In this document: positions 9,445 through 17,797 of the stretch, in pieces | Layout of the letters: each line of letters starts with the position of its first letter | How positions within the stretch are numbered: position 1 is the first letter of the stretch | NCBI RefSeq assembly: GCF_001294455.1 | Contig: NZ_LIKT01000005.1 | Coordinates: 176,642 to 240,641, forward strand | Direction: 5' to 3' | Source of the DNA: Phaeobacter sp. 11ANDIMAR09 | GTDB taxonomy: Bacteria > Pseudomonadota > Alphaproteobacteria > Rhodobacterales > Rhodobacteraceae | Length of the DNA: 64,000 bases | The notes under the pieces: generated by a model | What the model was told of the DNA's origin: nothing | What the model saw: only the letters and a program-made list of their open reading frames with translations | Databases searched by the model: none | Program-made: the position numbers and the translations under genes

Positions 9445-9765
9445 GGGAAAGACACTTTCACTCTGCGTCACAGATATTGCAGATACTGGCCCTGCTAACC
9501 TTTAGTGCCCAAACATGTCAGCCGTCCTCGGCTTCTCTACCTGCCGCAACCGCACCGCGCGGCAGCGCGGTGCCGGACCCAACGGGAGAGACACATTCTT
9601 TGAATGTGGCGATCCGGGCGGGAGCCCCACCTTTCGCAGCTCCGCTGGGTTCTTCGATGCTTCAAAACACTTGCCAAGTGTCTCCAACACGGCTAGGTGA
9701 GCGCGTCTTCCGCACAAGATGCGGAACAAGTCGCCGCGACCTTGTATAAAAAACGGAACTGAAAA
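9445..9765. other. Intergenic region with a GC-rich palindromic repeat
   Basis: 321 bp without a convincing gene. It holds a repeat-like hairpin (see the next entry). The downstream part (9690-9745) contains a short imperfect inverted repeat around CTTCCGCACAAGATGCGGAA, just before the yhhQ-type gene. Small ORFs in the region are shadows of the palindrome. No known queuosine-linked riboswitch fold could be recognised by eye. Confidence 0.5.
9544..9624 (+). repeat. GC-rich palindromic repeat, copy A
   Basis: A perfect hairpin, GCACCGCGC (9552-9560), loop GGCA, GCGCGGTGC (9565-9573), is preceded by CCGCAACC and followed by GGACCCAACGGGAGAGA. About 45 bp further on lies CGGGAGCCCCACCTTTCGC. The same order of elements recurs at 16062-16165 (copy B), and an inverted, shorter form lies at 16001-16038 (copy C). 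This is seen directly. That it is a dispersed genomic repeat of the Rhodobacterales is inferred from the multiple copies. Confidence 0.7.
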
Positions 9766-10389
9766 ATGAATCGTTATTACCTACCTGGCATTCTTGCCAT
9801 GGCTGCCGTTGTGGTGGCCTCCAATATCCTGGTGCAATTCCTCTTTGGCCAATGGCTGACCTGGGGCGCCTTTACCTATCCTATCGCCTTTCTCATCACT
9901 GATGTGATGAACCGCGTCTATGGTGCCGGACCTGCCCGCCGCGTGGTTTTTGTCGGCTTTGTGGTGGGCGTCATCTGCTCGCTCATCGGCACCCAGATTA
10001 TGGGTGAATTTGGCCCGCTGGTCACCCTGCGCATCGCAATTGGCTCTGGCCTCGCCTTCCTCACCGCTCAGCTGCTCGACGTGTCGATCTTTGCCGCCCT
10101 GCGGACCGGCAAATGGTGGCGTGCGCCGCTGGCCTCCACCCTGGTGGGCTCCTCGGTGGATACGGCCATCTTCTTTACCGTGGCCTTTTCCGGCGCGCTC
10201 ACCTGGATTGAACCCGGCAATGACGTCTCCTGGGCCACCGAAATGCTGCCGCTCTTGGGCGCAGGCCCTATGGCACCGCTCTGGGTCTCGCTGGCGGTGG
10301 CCGACTGGATGGTAAAACTCTCGCTGGCCCTGCTGGCCCTGGTGCCCTTCCGCATGATCGTCAGCCACCTGACGGCCAAGCCCGCCTAA
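9766..10389 (+). CDS. Queuosine precursor transporter (YhhQ/VUT family)
   Basis: A 207-residue integral membrane protein with five to six hydrophobic segments. Family marks are YPIAFLITDVMNRVYG near residue 35, AFLTAQLLDVSIFAAL around 105, and SVDTAIFFTVAF around 140. YhhQ proteins import preQ0/preQ1 for queuosine tRNA modification; E. coli YhhQ was shown to be needed for uptake of these precursors. ATG 9766 lacks a strong ribosome site (GGAACTG upstream). The gene is monocistronic: a palindromic repeat region lies upstream, and a hairpin plus T-tract terminator follows. Confidence 0.88.
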   Translation: MNRYYLPGILAMAAVVVASNILVQFLFGQWLTWGAFTYPIAFLITDVMNRVYGAGPARRVVFVGFVVGVICSLIGTQIMGEFGPLVTLRIAIGSGLAFLTAQLLDVSIFAALRTGKWWRAPLASTLVGSSVDTAIFFTVAFSGALTWIEPGNDVSWATEMLPLLGAGPMAPLWVSLAVADWMVKLSLALLALVPFRMIVSHLTAKPA

Positions 10390-10417
10390 GCACCCACAGC
10401 AATACAACAGTCTTGGC

Positions 10418-10450
10418 AAAAGGCCGTGGTCCAGCGGACTGCGGCCTTTT
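10418..10450 (+). terminator. Rho-independent terminator after the queuosine-precursor transporter gene
   Basis: Stem AAAAGGCCG (10418-10426) pairs with CGGCCTTTT (10442-10450) around a 15-base loop, with the T-run forming the end of the stem. It lies 29 bp after the transporter stop and before the arfB start, so it can end the upstream transcript. Confidence 0.75.
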
Positions 10451-10481
10451 CCATTTGCGCCAGCCGCGCTACATGCGGCCC

Positions 10482-10907
10482 ATGCTCCATATCACCAACG
10501 ATATCGCACTCCAGGACTGGGAACTCTCCGAAAGCTTCATGCGCGCCTCGGGCCCCGGCGGGCAGAACGTCAACAAGGTGGCCACCGCCGTCGAGCTGCG
10601 GTTCGAGGCCGCCCGCTCCCCATCGCTCACCCCGGCAGTGAAATCCCGCCTCAAACGGCTGGCGGGGCGACGCTGGACCAAAGAGGGCGCGATTCTGATG
10701 CAATGCGACGAAACCCGCTCGCAGCTGCGCAACCGCGAGCTGGTGCGCGAACGGCTAGCCGAGCTGATCCGCAAGGCCCTGGTCGCCCCAAAACGTCGTA
10801 TAGCGACCAAACCAACCCGCGGCTCCGTCAAACGACGACTGGAGAGCAAAAAGCAGCGCAGCAGCCTCAAATCAACGCGAGGAAAAATCACTCCCGAAGG
10901 CTCCTAG
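10482..10907 (+). CDS. arfB: Alternative ribosome-rescue aminoacyl-tRNA hydrolase ArfB (YaeJ)
   Basis: A 141-residue class-I release-factor-like protein. The catalytic GGQ motif is at about residues 26-28 (SGPGGQNVNKVATAVELR). The C-terminal tail is strongly basic, rich in Arg and Lys (KRRLESKKQRSSLKSTRG). In ArfB this tail enters the empty mRNA channel of stalled 70S ribosomes while GGQ hydrolyses the peptidyl-tRNA. ATG 10482 (MLHITND) is chosen over ATG 10473 because it matches the family N-terminus; either is possible. The length equals that of E. coli YaeJ. A terminator separates it from the upstream gene. Confidence 0.95.
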   Translation: MLHITNDIALQDWELSESFMRASGPGGQNVNKVATAVELRFEAARSPSLTPAVKSRLKRLAGRRWTKEGAILMQCDETRSQLRNRELVRERLAELIRKALVAPKRRIATKPTRGSVKRRLESKKQRSSLKSTRGKITPEGS

Positions 10908-10969
10908 CGATTGCACCTCGCCACAGGCTTGGTCATGTTTGCTGCAATTGGATTTTGAGGGAGAGCATT

Positions 10970-11713
10970 ATGCGGCTTGCAGGAAAATGCGCGATTGTAA
11001 CCGGCGGCGCCTCTGGCTTTGGGCTTGGCATCGTTGATAAATTTCTAGCCGAAGGGGCAAGGGTGATGATCGCCGACATCAACGGCGACGGCGCGAGCAC
11101 CTTGGCAGAGGACCGGGGAGAGGCCATTGCCCAACAGGTTGATGTCGGCAATGCCGCTTCGGTCACTGCCATGGCGGAGACCGCGATAACCGCCTTTGGC
11201 CAGGTCGACATATTGATCAACAACGCCGGCGTGACCCATCTGCCTACCCCGCTGGACGAGGTGAGCGAAGAGGATTTTGACCGGGTCTTCAACGTCAACA
11301 TGAAGTCGGTCTATCTGACCGCGCGCGCTTTGGTGCCACATATGAAAGCACATGGCAGCGGCGCCATTCTCAACGTGGCCTCCACCGCCGGTGTCTCGCC
11401 ACGGCCCAATCTGAACTGGTACAATGCCTCCAAGGGCTGGATGATCACCGCAACCAAGGCCATGGCGGTCGAGCTGGCCCCCAAGGGCATTCGCGTCAAT
11501 GCCATCAACCCGGTGGCCGGAGAAACCCCGCTGCTGAAATCCTTTATGGGAGAGGACACACCAGAGGTGCGCGCCAAGTTTCTGTCGACCATCCCCATCG
11601 GACGCTTCTCCACCCCTCAGGACATGGGCAATGCCGCCTGTTTTCTGTGTTCGGACGAGGCCAGCATGGTGACCGGTGTCGCCATGGAAGTCGACGGGGG
11701 GCGCTGCATATGA
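10970..11713 (+). CDS. SDR-family NAD(P)-dependent oxidoreductase (3-ketoacyl-ACP reductase-like)
   Basis: A classical short-chain dehydrogenase of 247 residues. The nucleotide-binding motif TGGASGFGLG is near residue 13, the structural NNAG motif is present, and the catalytic Ser (VASTAG) and YNASK tetrad are present, with a C-terminal VTGVAMEVDGG typical of FabG-like enzymes. An Asp after beta-2 (IADING) points to NAD(H) preference (inference). The start at ATG 10970 has a GAGGGAGAG ribosome site; the longer in-frame extension upstream runs back into arfB in another frame. The stop overlaps the next ATG (ATGA), so it is translationally coupled to a cupin, suggesting that both act on the same, unknown, small molecule. 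Confidence 0.9.
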   Translation: MRLAGKCAIVTGGASGFGLGIVDKFLAEGARVMIADINGDGASTLAEDRGEAIAQQVDVGNAASVTAMAETAITAFGQVDILINNAGVTHLPTPLDEVSEEDFDRVFNVNMKSVYLTARALVPHMKAHGSGAILNVASTAGVSPRPNLNWYNASKGWMITATKAMAVELAPKGIRVNAINPVAGETPLLKSFMGEDTPEVRAKFLSTIPIGRFSTPQDMGNAACFLCSDEASMVTGVAMEVDGGRCI

Positions 11714-12063
11714 AAACGATCAATCTGGCCGAGAAACTGGCGCTGTTTGACAGCCATTGGGACCCAAAGGTGGTGGCCGACTACAATGACAACGACATCA
11801 TGGTGGTCAAATTTCAGGGCGAATTCCCGTTTCATCTGCACGAAGATACCGATGATTTCTTCCTAGTACTTGAAGGCGAGATGTTGATGGATATCAAGGG
11901 CGAAGCCTCGCATCCGGTCTCAGCTGGCGAGCTCTTTGTGGTGCCCAAGGGAATCACCCATCGTCCGCGTGCTGCGCAGGAATGCAAAGTTCTGCTGATC
12001 GAGCCCAAGGGCGAGCCGAACTCAGGCGATCCCACCACCGCGGCCGCAAAGAACCGGATCTAA
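11710..12063 (+). CDS. Small cupin-domain protein
   Basis: A 117-residue single-domain cupin. The metal-binding motif 1 pattern is PFHLHEDTDDFFLVLEGE (two His plus Glu), and motif 2 includes ELFVVPKGITHRP (third His). Such small cupins are dioxygenases, isomerases or simple binding proteins; the function cannot be inferred from sequence alone. The start codon overlaps the stop of the SDR gene by four bases, so co-translation is likely. It ends 160 bp before the P1-family peptidase. Confidence 0.85.
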   Translation: MKTINLAEKLALFDSHWDPKVVADYNDNDIMVVKFQGEFPFHLHEDTDDFFLVLEGEMLMDIKGEASHPVSAGELFVVPKGITHRPRAAQECKVLLIEPKGEPNSGDPTTAAAKNRI

Positions 12064-12193
12064 CACTCTGTCTTCCGGGAACATGGGGGTTCGGCGCAAC
12101 CTGTTTGCGCCGGATCAAAGACCCAGCCGGAATCACGCCTAAAAGGGAGGGGCAATTTGCCCCGCCGCGCGCTTTGGAACAGGAGATCCACAG

Positions 12194-12226
12194 ATGATCC
12201 CAACCTCTATGAAACCGGCCCGATGA
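12194..12226 (+). CDS. Possible 10-codon leader ORF coupled to the P1-family peptidase
   Basis: ATG 12194 lies seven bases after AGGAGA (12181-12186) and encodes MIPTSMKPAR before TGA. That TGA overlaps the ATG of the peptidase at 12223 (ATGA). The peptidase ATG has no clear ribosome site of its own, so translation may enter through this leader. Existence as a peptide is inferred; the overlap and ribosome site are seen. Confidence 0.4.
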   Translation: MIPTSMKPAR

Positions 12227-13254
12227 AACCAGGGCCTAAAAACCTCATCACTGATGTGCCGGGCCTCTTGGTCGGCAATGCAAGTGATGCCCTGCTGAAA
12301 TCCGGCAGCACCGTCTTGTTGGCGGCAGAGCCGCTGACGGCTTCGGTACATGTCATGGGGGGCGCACCGGGGACCCGCGAGACGGATCTGCTGGCGCCGG
12401 ATAAATCCGTGGCCAAGATTGATGCGCTGGTGCTCTCGGGGGGCTCGGCCTTTGGGTTGGATGCCTGTTCCGGCGTTGTCGATGGGCTGCGCGCCGAGGG
12501 ACGCGGTTTTGCCCTGGGGCCTGCGCTCATTCCTCTGGTGCCTGGTGCTATCCTGTTTGACCTGCTCAATGGCGGCGACAAAGGGTGGGACGACAATCCC
12601 TATCGCGCCCTCGGCCGCGCCGCGTTTGAAGCGGCTTCTGATGACTTTGCCCTTGGCAGCCATGGTGCGGGCACCGGCGCGCTCACGGCGATGCTAAAGG
12701 GCGGGCTTGGCTCTGCCTCCTTTGTGCTGGAAAGCGGCGTGACCGTTGGTGCCCTAGTGGCCGCCAATCCCATGGGCAGCGTCACTACGCCCGGGGACCG
12801 CCATTTCTGGGCCGCGCCTTTTGAAGTCGATGGTGAATTTGGCGGCGTTGGACCTGACAGCGCTGTGGGCTTGGGACGCAACCTCGAGAGCCGCAAAATG
12901 CAGTCCATGCGCGCCCTTGCCGCTGGTGAAGAGCTGCCCGCGGAGCGCGGTAATACCACTATTGCTATTGTCGCCACCGATGCCGACCTGAGCAAAGCAG
13001 AATGCCAGCGCATAGCCACAGCCGCCCATGACGGTATTGGTCGCGCCACTGTCCCGGCGCATGCACCGGGGGATGGCGATCTGGTTTTTGCCGCCAGCAC
13101 CAATGCCCGTCAGCTGGCGAACCCTGAGGCGGAACTGGCCCATATCGGCCATGCTGCCGCTCTGTGTCTGAGCCGTGCCATTGCCCGTGCCGTCTATAGT
13201 GCCACACCAGAAGACACTGACCTTCTGCCCTGTTGGAGCAACCACCCCATCTAA
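12223..13254 (+). CDS. P1-family peptidase (DmpA-type N-terminal-nucleophile hydrolase)
   Basis: A 343-residue member of peptidase family S58, self-processing Ntn-fold enzymes that include L-aminopeptidase D-Ala-esterase/amidase DmpA and beta-aminopeptidases. The conserved ITDVPGLLVGNASD N-terminus, the SGGSAFGLDA glycine-rich loop and the GNTTIAIVATDA autocleavage block (residues about 242-253, Thr nucleophile) are all visible. It is probably cytosolic (no signal peptide) and may degrade unusual peptides or amides. The start was taken at ATG 12223 (MKPGPKNLITD); upstream in-frame starts have no family similarity. Translation may depend on the overlapping 10-codon leader ORF. Confidence 0.88.
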   Translation: MKPGPKNLITDVPGLLVGNASDALLKSGSTVLLAAEPLTASVHVMGGAPGTRETDLLAPDKSVAKIDALVLSGGSAFGLDACSGVVDGLRAEGRGFALGPALIPLVPGAILFDLLNGGDKGWDDNPYRALGRAAFEAASDDFALGSHGAGTGALTAMLKGGLGSASFVLESGVTVGALVAANPMGSVTTPGDRHFWAAPFEVDGEFGGVGPDSAVGLGRNLESRKMQSMRALAAGEELPAERGNTTIAIVATDADLSKAECQRIATAAHDGIGRATVPAHAPGDGDLVFAASTNARQLANPEAELAHIGHAAALCLSRAIARAVYSATPEDTDLLPCWSNHPI

Positions 13255-13364
13255 ACCCCCGGCGCGACTGCGCCACAGAGCCTCATGCGGCGGATTCACC
13301 CGTTGACACTCCCTGCCAACAAGCGCCGTATTCGAACCAGCCAACTCAAAACCGGAGCAAGCAT

Positions 13365-13862
13365 ATGAAACCTGTCCTGACTGCAGCCCTTCTTAGCCTT
13401 TTGGCGGCCCCTGCCTTTGCAGAAGGCGATGCCGCAAAAGGCGAAAAAGCCTTTAACAAATGCAAATCCTGTCACGCCGTGGTCACTGACACTGGCGAAA
13501 AGATCATCAAAGGCGGCAAGACTGGCCCAAATCTCTGGGGTGTTGTTGGCCGGACAGCTGGCACCTATGAAGGCTTCAGATATGGCAAGGATCTGGTTGC
13601 TGCCGGCGAAGGTGGCCTGGTTTGGGATCTCGAGAGCTTCACCGCCTATACCCAAGATCCCCGTGGCTTCCTGCGTGAGCATCTGGACAACAGCAAAGCC
13701 AAGTCCAAAATGTCCTTCAAGCTGAAAAAAGGCGCTGAAGACATCTATGCCTTCCTGGCGCAGTTCAGCCCCGCCGCGGAAGAACCGGCAGAGGAGGCCG
13801 CGACAGAGGCAACAGATGAGGCCGCGGCAACTGAGACAAGCGAACAGCCCGCCTCCGAATAA
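13365..13862 (+). CDS. cycA: Cytochrome c2 with acidic C-terminal tail
   Basis: Class I periplasmic c-type cytochrome of 165 residues: signal peptide to about residue 19 (LLAAPAFA), haem motif CKSCH at 33-37, KTGPNLWGVVGRTAGTY (typical of Rhodobacter cytochrome c2) and the axial Met in KSKMSFKL (Met116). Cytochrome c2 carries electrons from the bc1 complex to terminal oxidases, or to the photosynthetic reaction centre in phototrophs. Beyond the usual fold end (about residue 135) there is a 30-residue tail with nine Glu, one Asp and no basic residues, rich in Ala and Thr. The start at ATG 13365 follows GGAGC. It is a single-gene unit followed by two hairpins. Confidence 0.93.
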   Translation: MKPVLTAALLSLLAAPAFAEGDAAKGEKAFNKCKSCHAVVTDTGEKIIKGGKTGPNLWGVVGRTAGTYEGFRYGKDLVAAGEGGLVWDLESFTAYTQDPRGFLREHLDNSKAKSKMSFKLKKGAEDIYAFLAQFSPAAEEPAEEAATEATDEAAATETSEQPASE

Positions 13863-13881
13863 ACGCTCCCAACGGCCCCTC

Positions 13882-13965
13882 TCTTTGCCCGCAGCGCCGA
13901 GGCAAAGAGGGTCGGCTGCCTGAAACTTGAGCATTAAAGGCCGTGACCTGAGGGGCGCGGCCTTT
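13882..13965 (+). terminator. Two hairpins downstream of cycA
   Basis: The first stem is CTCTTTGCC (13882-13890) with GGCAAAGAG (13902-13910); the second is AAAGGCCG (13936-13943) with CGGCCTTT (13958-13965). Neither has a long T-tract, but together they probably end the cycA transcript before idi. Confidence 0.5.
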
Positions 13966-14043
13966 CGCGTAGTTGCTTTGTCGCGCAACCCGCGCTAGCC
14001 ATTGCGGGCTGCGCAAGAGTGGCAAAACGATCATGGATTCAGA

Positions 14044-14586
14044 ATGCCCCATATGATCCCGGCCTGGGTGAACGGCGAACTGACACCGGTAGAAAAGCTC
14101 CTGGCGCATGAACAGGGGTTGAAGCACAAGGCTGTCTCGGTGTTTGTCGTCAAGGGCGTCAAGATTCTGATGCAGCGCCGTGCTTTGGGAAAGTATCACA
14201 CCCCAGGTCTTTGGGCCAATACCTGCTGCACCCACCCCATGTGGGAGGAATCTTCTTCGGCCTGCGCGGTCCGGCGGATGAAAGAAGAACTAGGGCTCAG
14301 CGGGCTCTATCCTGAGTTCCGCCATCAGCTGGAATACCGGGCAGATGTGGGTCATGGCATGATCGAGCACGAGGTCGTCGACGTGTTTCTCGCCCATGCC
14401 CATCGCCCTCTCACCCCCGTGGCCAACCCAGATGAAGTGATGGAAACCCGCTGGATGGACTATCACGATCTTCTGGCCGAAGTGCAGCGCCACCCTGAGC
14501 GCTTCACCCCATGGCTAAAGATCTATCTGCACAAATACGCCGACATCATCTTTGGCCCCGACCTGATCATCGCCTCCAAAACCTGA
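14044..14586 (+). CDS. idi: Isopentenyl-diphosphate delta-isomerase, type I
   Basis: A 180-residue Nudix-fold enzyme interconverting isopentenyl and dimethylallyl diphosphates. The catalytic Cys lies in WANTCCTHP (about residue 65), the metal-binding Nudix-type Glu set in RRMKEELGLSG, and the second catalytic Glu in MIEHEVVDVFLA. HTPGLW upstream is also conserved. Type I Idi needs Mg/Mn, not flavin. Two in-frame ATGs, 14044 and 14053, are equally plausible starts; no clear ribosome site decides between them. No other isoprenoid or photosynthesis genes are adjacent, so it appears to be a stand-alone gene. Confidence 0.93.
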   Translation: MPHMIPAWVNGELTPVEKLLAHEQGLKHKAVSVFVVKGVKILMQRRALGKYHTPGLWANTCCTHPMWEESSSACAVRRMKEELGLSGLYPEFRHQLEYRADVGHGMIEHEVVDVFLAHAHRPLTPVANPDEVMETRWMDYHDLLAEVQRHPERFTPWLKIYLHKYADIIFGPDLIIASKT

Positions 14587-14698
14587 CGGCAAGCCTACTC
14601 TCCTTCGCGCTAAATACCCCCTCAAGCGGGTTGTTTTCTCTTGCCTTACAGGCAGGCTCTGTGGTTCTGTCCGGGTGAAAATAGGGGGTATACATATC

Positions 14699-15958
14699 AT
14701 GTCAGTTCTTATTGCAGGCGGTGGTATCGCCGGGCTCAGTCTTGGTCTGACATTGCACCAGATCGGTGTTCCCTTTCATATCTACGAATCCGCTGCGCAC
14801 CTGCGCCCAATGGGGGTGGGCATCAACCTGCAGCCAAATGCCGTGCGGGAGCTCTTTGACCTCGGGCTGGAGGCCGAGTTGGAGCAGATCGGCATCCGTA
14901 CCCAGCAGCTGGGGTTCTATTCCAAATTCGGTAAAACCATCTGGGAAGAGCCGCGCGGCATGGAGGCCGGATATGCCTGGCCCCAATATTCAGTGCATCG
15001 CGGTGCCCTGCAGATGATGCTGTATCAGGCACTGGTTTCCCGGGCAGGTGGCGACTGTATCACCACAGGTGCGCGCGCCCTAGGGTTTGAACAAACTGCT
15101 GGCGGCGCAGATCTGTTGCTGGCAGATGGCTCCCGCAAGAGCGGCACATTGGTTGTGGCGGCGGATGGTATTCACTCAGCCCTGCGCGCGCAGATGTACC
15201 CGGATGAGGGCGCGCCGATCTGGAATGGTCGGATCCTGTGGCGTGCTACCACCAAAGGCATGCCCTGGAAGGGGGAGGCTTCCATGGCGATGATCGGTCA
15301 CGACAGCCTGCGTATGGTGGCCTATCCGATCACCCGCCCTGGTTCTGACGGGTTGGCAACCCTCAACTGGATTGCTGAAAAGAGCTTTGACCCTTCTGCG
15401 CCCTGGAAGAAAGAGGATTGGAACCGCGCCGCCGACATCAACGATTTCATCGGCGACTTCGAGGACTGGAAATTTGACTGGATCGATGTGCCCGGCCTCA
15501 TCCGTGGTGCAGAGGTGGTTTATGAATACCCCATGGTGGATCGCGACCCGCTGCCGCAATGGGGCTTTGGTGCTGTGACTCTGATGGGCGATGCGGCCCA
15601 CCCAACCTATCCGGTTGGCTCGAACGGGGCCAGCCAAGCCATTATTGACGCGCGGGTTATTGGCGCAAAGCTCCTGTCCCATGGTGTCACCCCGGCTGCG
15701 CTTGCGGATTATGAGGCAGAGGTGCGCCCGATTGCCACCGGAATTGGCCAGACCAACCGCGCAGGCAAAGGCCCAGACGCCGTGCTGCAGCAGGTTGAGG
15801 ATCTCTGTGGTGGGGACTTTGTCAGTATTGATGATGTCATCCCAAGCGCCGATCTCGCAGACCATGCTGAGCGTTACAAGTCCATCGCGGGGTTTTCCAT
15901 TGAGGCGCTCAATGCCCGCCCGGCAAAAATCAAAGCCGGTGCAAGAGTGATCCGCTAA
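14699..15958 (+). CDS. FAD-dependent monooxygenase (aromatic hydroxylase-like, flavin-dependent oxidoreductase)
   Basis: A 419-residue group A flavoprotein monooxygenase. The Rossmann GxGxxG reads IAGGGIAGLSLGL at the N-terminus, the DG motif is VAADGIHSALR, and the second FAD motif is GAVTLMGDAAHPTYPVGSNGASQAI. Similar enzymes include PhzS-type hydroxylases and salicylate hydroxylases; the block RPMGVGINLQPNAVREL is typical of this set. It uses NAD(P)H and O2 to hydroxylate an aromatic or heteroaromatic acid whose identity is unknown. The start at ATG 14699 follows AGGGGG. It lies alone between idi and a repeat cluster, with no dedicated regulator beside it. Confidence 0.88.
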   Translation: MSVLIAGGGIAGLSLGLTLHQIGVPFHIYESAAHLRPMGVGINLQPNAVRELFDLGLEAELEQIGIRTQQLGFYSKFGKTIWEEPRGMEAGYAWPQYSVHRGALQMMLYQALVSRAGGDCITTGARALGFEQTAGGADLLLADGSRKSGTLVVAADGIHSALRAQMYPDEGAPIWNGRILWRATTKGMPWKGEASMAMIGHDSLRMVAYPITRPGSDGLATLNWIAEKSFDPSAPWKKEDWNRAADINDFIGDFEDWKFDWIDVPGLIRGAEVVYEYPMVDRDPLPQWGFGAVTLMGDAAHPTYPVGSNGASQAIIDARVIGAKLLSHGVTPAALADYEAEVRPIATGIGQTNRAGKGPDAVLQQVEDLCGGDFVSIDDVIPSADLADHAERYKSIAGFSIEALNARPAKIKAGARVIR

Positions 15959-16000
15959 GGGGGGGGGCTCTCGCCCGTCATCAGGCCCTTTGGGCCCTCT

Positions 16001-16038
16001 TCCCGTTGGGCCCAGCGCCGTGCTGACGCACGGCGGCC
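16001..16038 (-). repeat. GC-rich palindromic repeat, copy C (inverted, short)
   Basis: Read on the minus strand this segment gives a GCCGTGC/GCACGGC hairpin followed by GGGCCCAACGGGA, matching the second half of copy A (GGACCCAACGGGA). It points head-on at copy B, making an inverted pair between the monooxygenase and glpK genes. Confidence 0.6.
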
Positions 16039-16061
16039 TCTCTGCCGCAACCTTTGGTCAT

Positions 16062-16165
16062 GCCGCAACCGCGCCGCGCGCCAGCGCGGCGCCCGGCCCA
16101 AGGCCGCCAAGGTCACGCGGCGCTAGCCGATGACCTGCGGCCGCGGGAGCCCCCCTTTGCCCGCT
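16062..16165 (+). repeat. GC-rich palindromic repeat, copy B
   Basis: CCGCAACC, hairpin GCGCCGCGC (16071-16079)/GCGCGGCGC (16084-16092) with a four-base loop, then CGGCCCAA and, about 45 bp on, CGGGAGCCCCCCTTT. The order and spacing match copy A at 9544-9624. A second TGCCGCAACC occurs at 16043-16052, suggesting partial tandem duplication. Confidence 0.65.
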
Positions 16166-16217
16166 AGAGGCCCGGCACAGGCAACTGGCGCGATAGGGCA
16201 GCAAACGGAGATTCTGG

Positions 16218-17702
16218 TTAAACGCCAATCACGGCCTGTACCGCACGCTGCCAACGGGCATAAGCCGCTTCACGCTGCTCCGCCGCCATCTCCGGTGTGA
16301 ATTTATGTTCCAGAGCCCAGGTCGCCGCAAAGCCTGCCTGATCTGGGTAGATCCCCGCATGCATACCGGCAAGCCAGCCCGCTCCCAGCACAGTCGTTTC
16401 CTGCATCCTAGGGCGATCCACTGCCGCTCCCAGCAGATCGGACAGGCTTTGCATCGTCCAGTCGCTGGCACTCATGCCACCATCAACCCGTAGGGTCACA
16501 TGGGTTTCCTCCGGCCAGTCTGCCCGCATTGCCTCCCACAGATCCCGAGTCTGATAGGCGACGCTTTGCAGCGCCGCGCGCGCCATTTCGGCGGGGCCAG
16601 AACCGCGCGTAAGGCCAAAGACGGCACCGCGACATTCGGGCTGCCAATAGGGCGCACCCAGACCGGTAAAGGCCGGCACTAAGAGTACATCCTGCTCGGG
16701 ATCCGCCGCCTGAGCCAGCTCCCCGGACTGGGCTGCAGTTTCGAGTATGCCCAAACCGTCGCGCAGCCACTGCACCGCAGCGCCGGCAATAAAGATCGAC
16801 CCTTCCAGCGCATAGGTGGGCTGACCATCCAGCTGATAGGCCACGGTGGTCAGCAGACGGTTGTTTGAGACAACCGGCGTCTCGCCGGTGTTCAGCAGGG
16901 CAAAACAGCCCGTCCCATAGGTGGATTTCATCATTCCCGGCTCAAAACAGGCCTGGCCGATTGTGGCGGCCTGCTGGTCGCCGGCAACCCCCAGAATAGG
17001 CACCGCCGCCCCGAGGATATCTGGCACAGTTGTGCCAAAATCAGCCGCGCAATCCTTGACCTGAGGCAGCATCTGCATAGGCACTCTCAGCGCCTGGCAG
17101 AGCTCTGCACTCCAGGCACCTGCGCGAATATCATAGAGCATGGTGCGTGAGGCATTGGTGGCATCGGTCACATGCGAGGCGCCCCCGGTCAGGCGCCAGA
17201 TCAGGAAACTGTCGATGGTGCCAAAGAGCAACGTACCATTTGCCGCTTGGTCCCGCGCCCCGGGTGTCTGATCTAGGATCCAGCTCACCTTGGTGCCCGA
17301 AAAATAGGGATCCAGCAGCAGGCCGGTTTTGTGGCGGATCATATCCTCATGGCCCTCAGCACGCAGAGCCTCGCAGATCTCAACAGTGCGGCGATCCTGC
17401 CAGACGATGGCCTTGTGGATTGGCGTGCCACTGGCCCTGTCCCAGACCGCCGTGGTTTCACGCTGATTGGTGATGCCAATGCCCGCCAGATCCGCAGCTG
17501 TGATGCCCTGCTCCGCCAAGACCTGCCGACAGGTCGCAACAACAGAGTCCCAGATCTCTTCCAGGTCATGCTCTACCCAGCCCGCCTTGGGGAAATACTG
17601 GGGAAACTCCTGTTGCGCTGAGCCGATGACCTGCATCTCAGCGTCAAACAGCACCGCCCGTGTTGACGTGGTGCCCTGGTCAATTGCCAGAATATATTTC
17701 AT
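16218..17702 (-). CDS. glpK: Glycerol kinase
   Basis: A 494-residue FGGY-family kinase that phosphorylates glycerol to sn-glycerol 3-phosphate in the cytosol. N-terminal ATP-binding loop [15 protein letters not shown], substrate block [16 protein letters not shown], glycine-rich [17 protein letters not shown], and the C-terminal FGGY signature near [19 protein letters not shown]. The length matches E. coli GlpK (502). The ATG at 17702 follows a GGGGCGGGAC stretch. No glpF, glpD or glpR lies next to it, so it stands alone here; glycerol import must be encoded elsewhere. Confidence 0.96.
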   Translation of the reverse strand: MKYILAIDQGTTSTRAVLFDAEMQVIGSAQQEFPQYFPKAGWVEHDLEEIWDSVVATCRQVLAEQGITAADLAGIGITNQRETTAVWDRASGTPIHKAIVWQDRRTVEICEALRAEGHEDMIRHKTGLLLDPYFSGTKVSWILDQTPGARDQAANGTLLFGTIDSFLIWRLTGGASHVTDATNASRTMLYDIRAGAWSAELCQALRVPMQMLPQVKDCAADFGTTVPDILGAAVPILGVAGDQQAATIGQACFEPGMMKSTYGTGCFALLNTGETPVVSNNRLLTTVAYQLDGQPTYALEGSIFIAGAAVQWLRDGLGILETAAQSGELAQAADPEQDVLLVPAFTGLGAPYWQPECRGAVFGLTRGSGPAEMARAALQSVAYQTRDLWEAMRADWPEETHVTLRVDGGMSASDWTMQSLSDLLGAAVDRPRMQETTVLGAGWLAGMHAGIYPDQAGFAATWALEHKFTPEMAAEQREAAYARWQRAVQAVIGV

Positions 17703-17797
17703 GTCCCGCCCCTGTGATGGATCTCCTCAGGGCGGGAGTTTAGCTGCAAGATGTTACCGCTGCCAGTCCTGACTAAAGCATTAGTTCAAAAACCGGA

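Noticed and set aside
9445..9765. preQ1-type riboswitch before the queuosine-precursor transporter gene
   Set aside because: The only strong structure is the GC-rich repeat hairpin that also occurs near 16062, far from any queuosine gene. No A-rich preQ1 aptamer tail was recognised.
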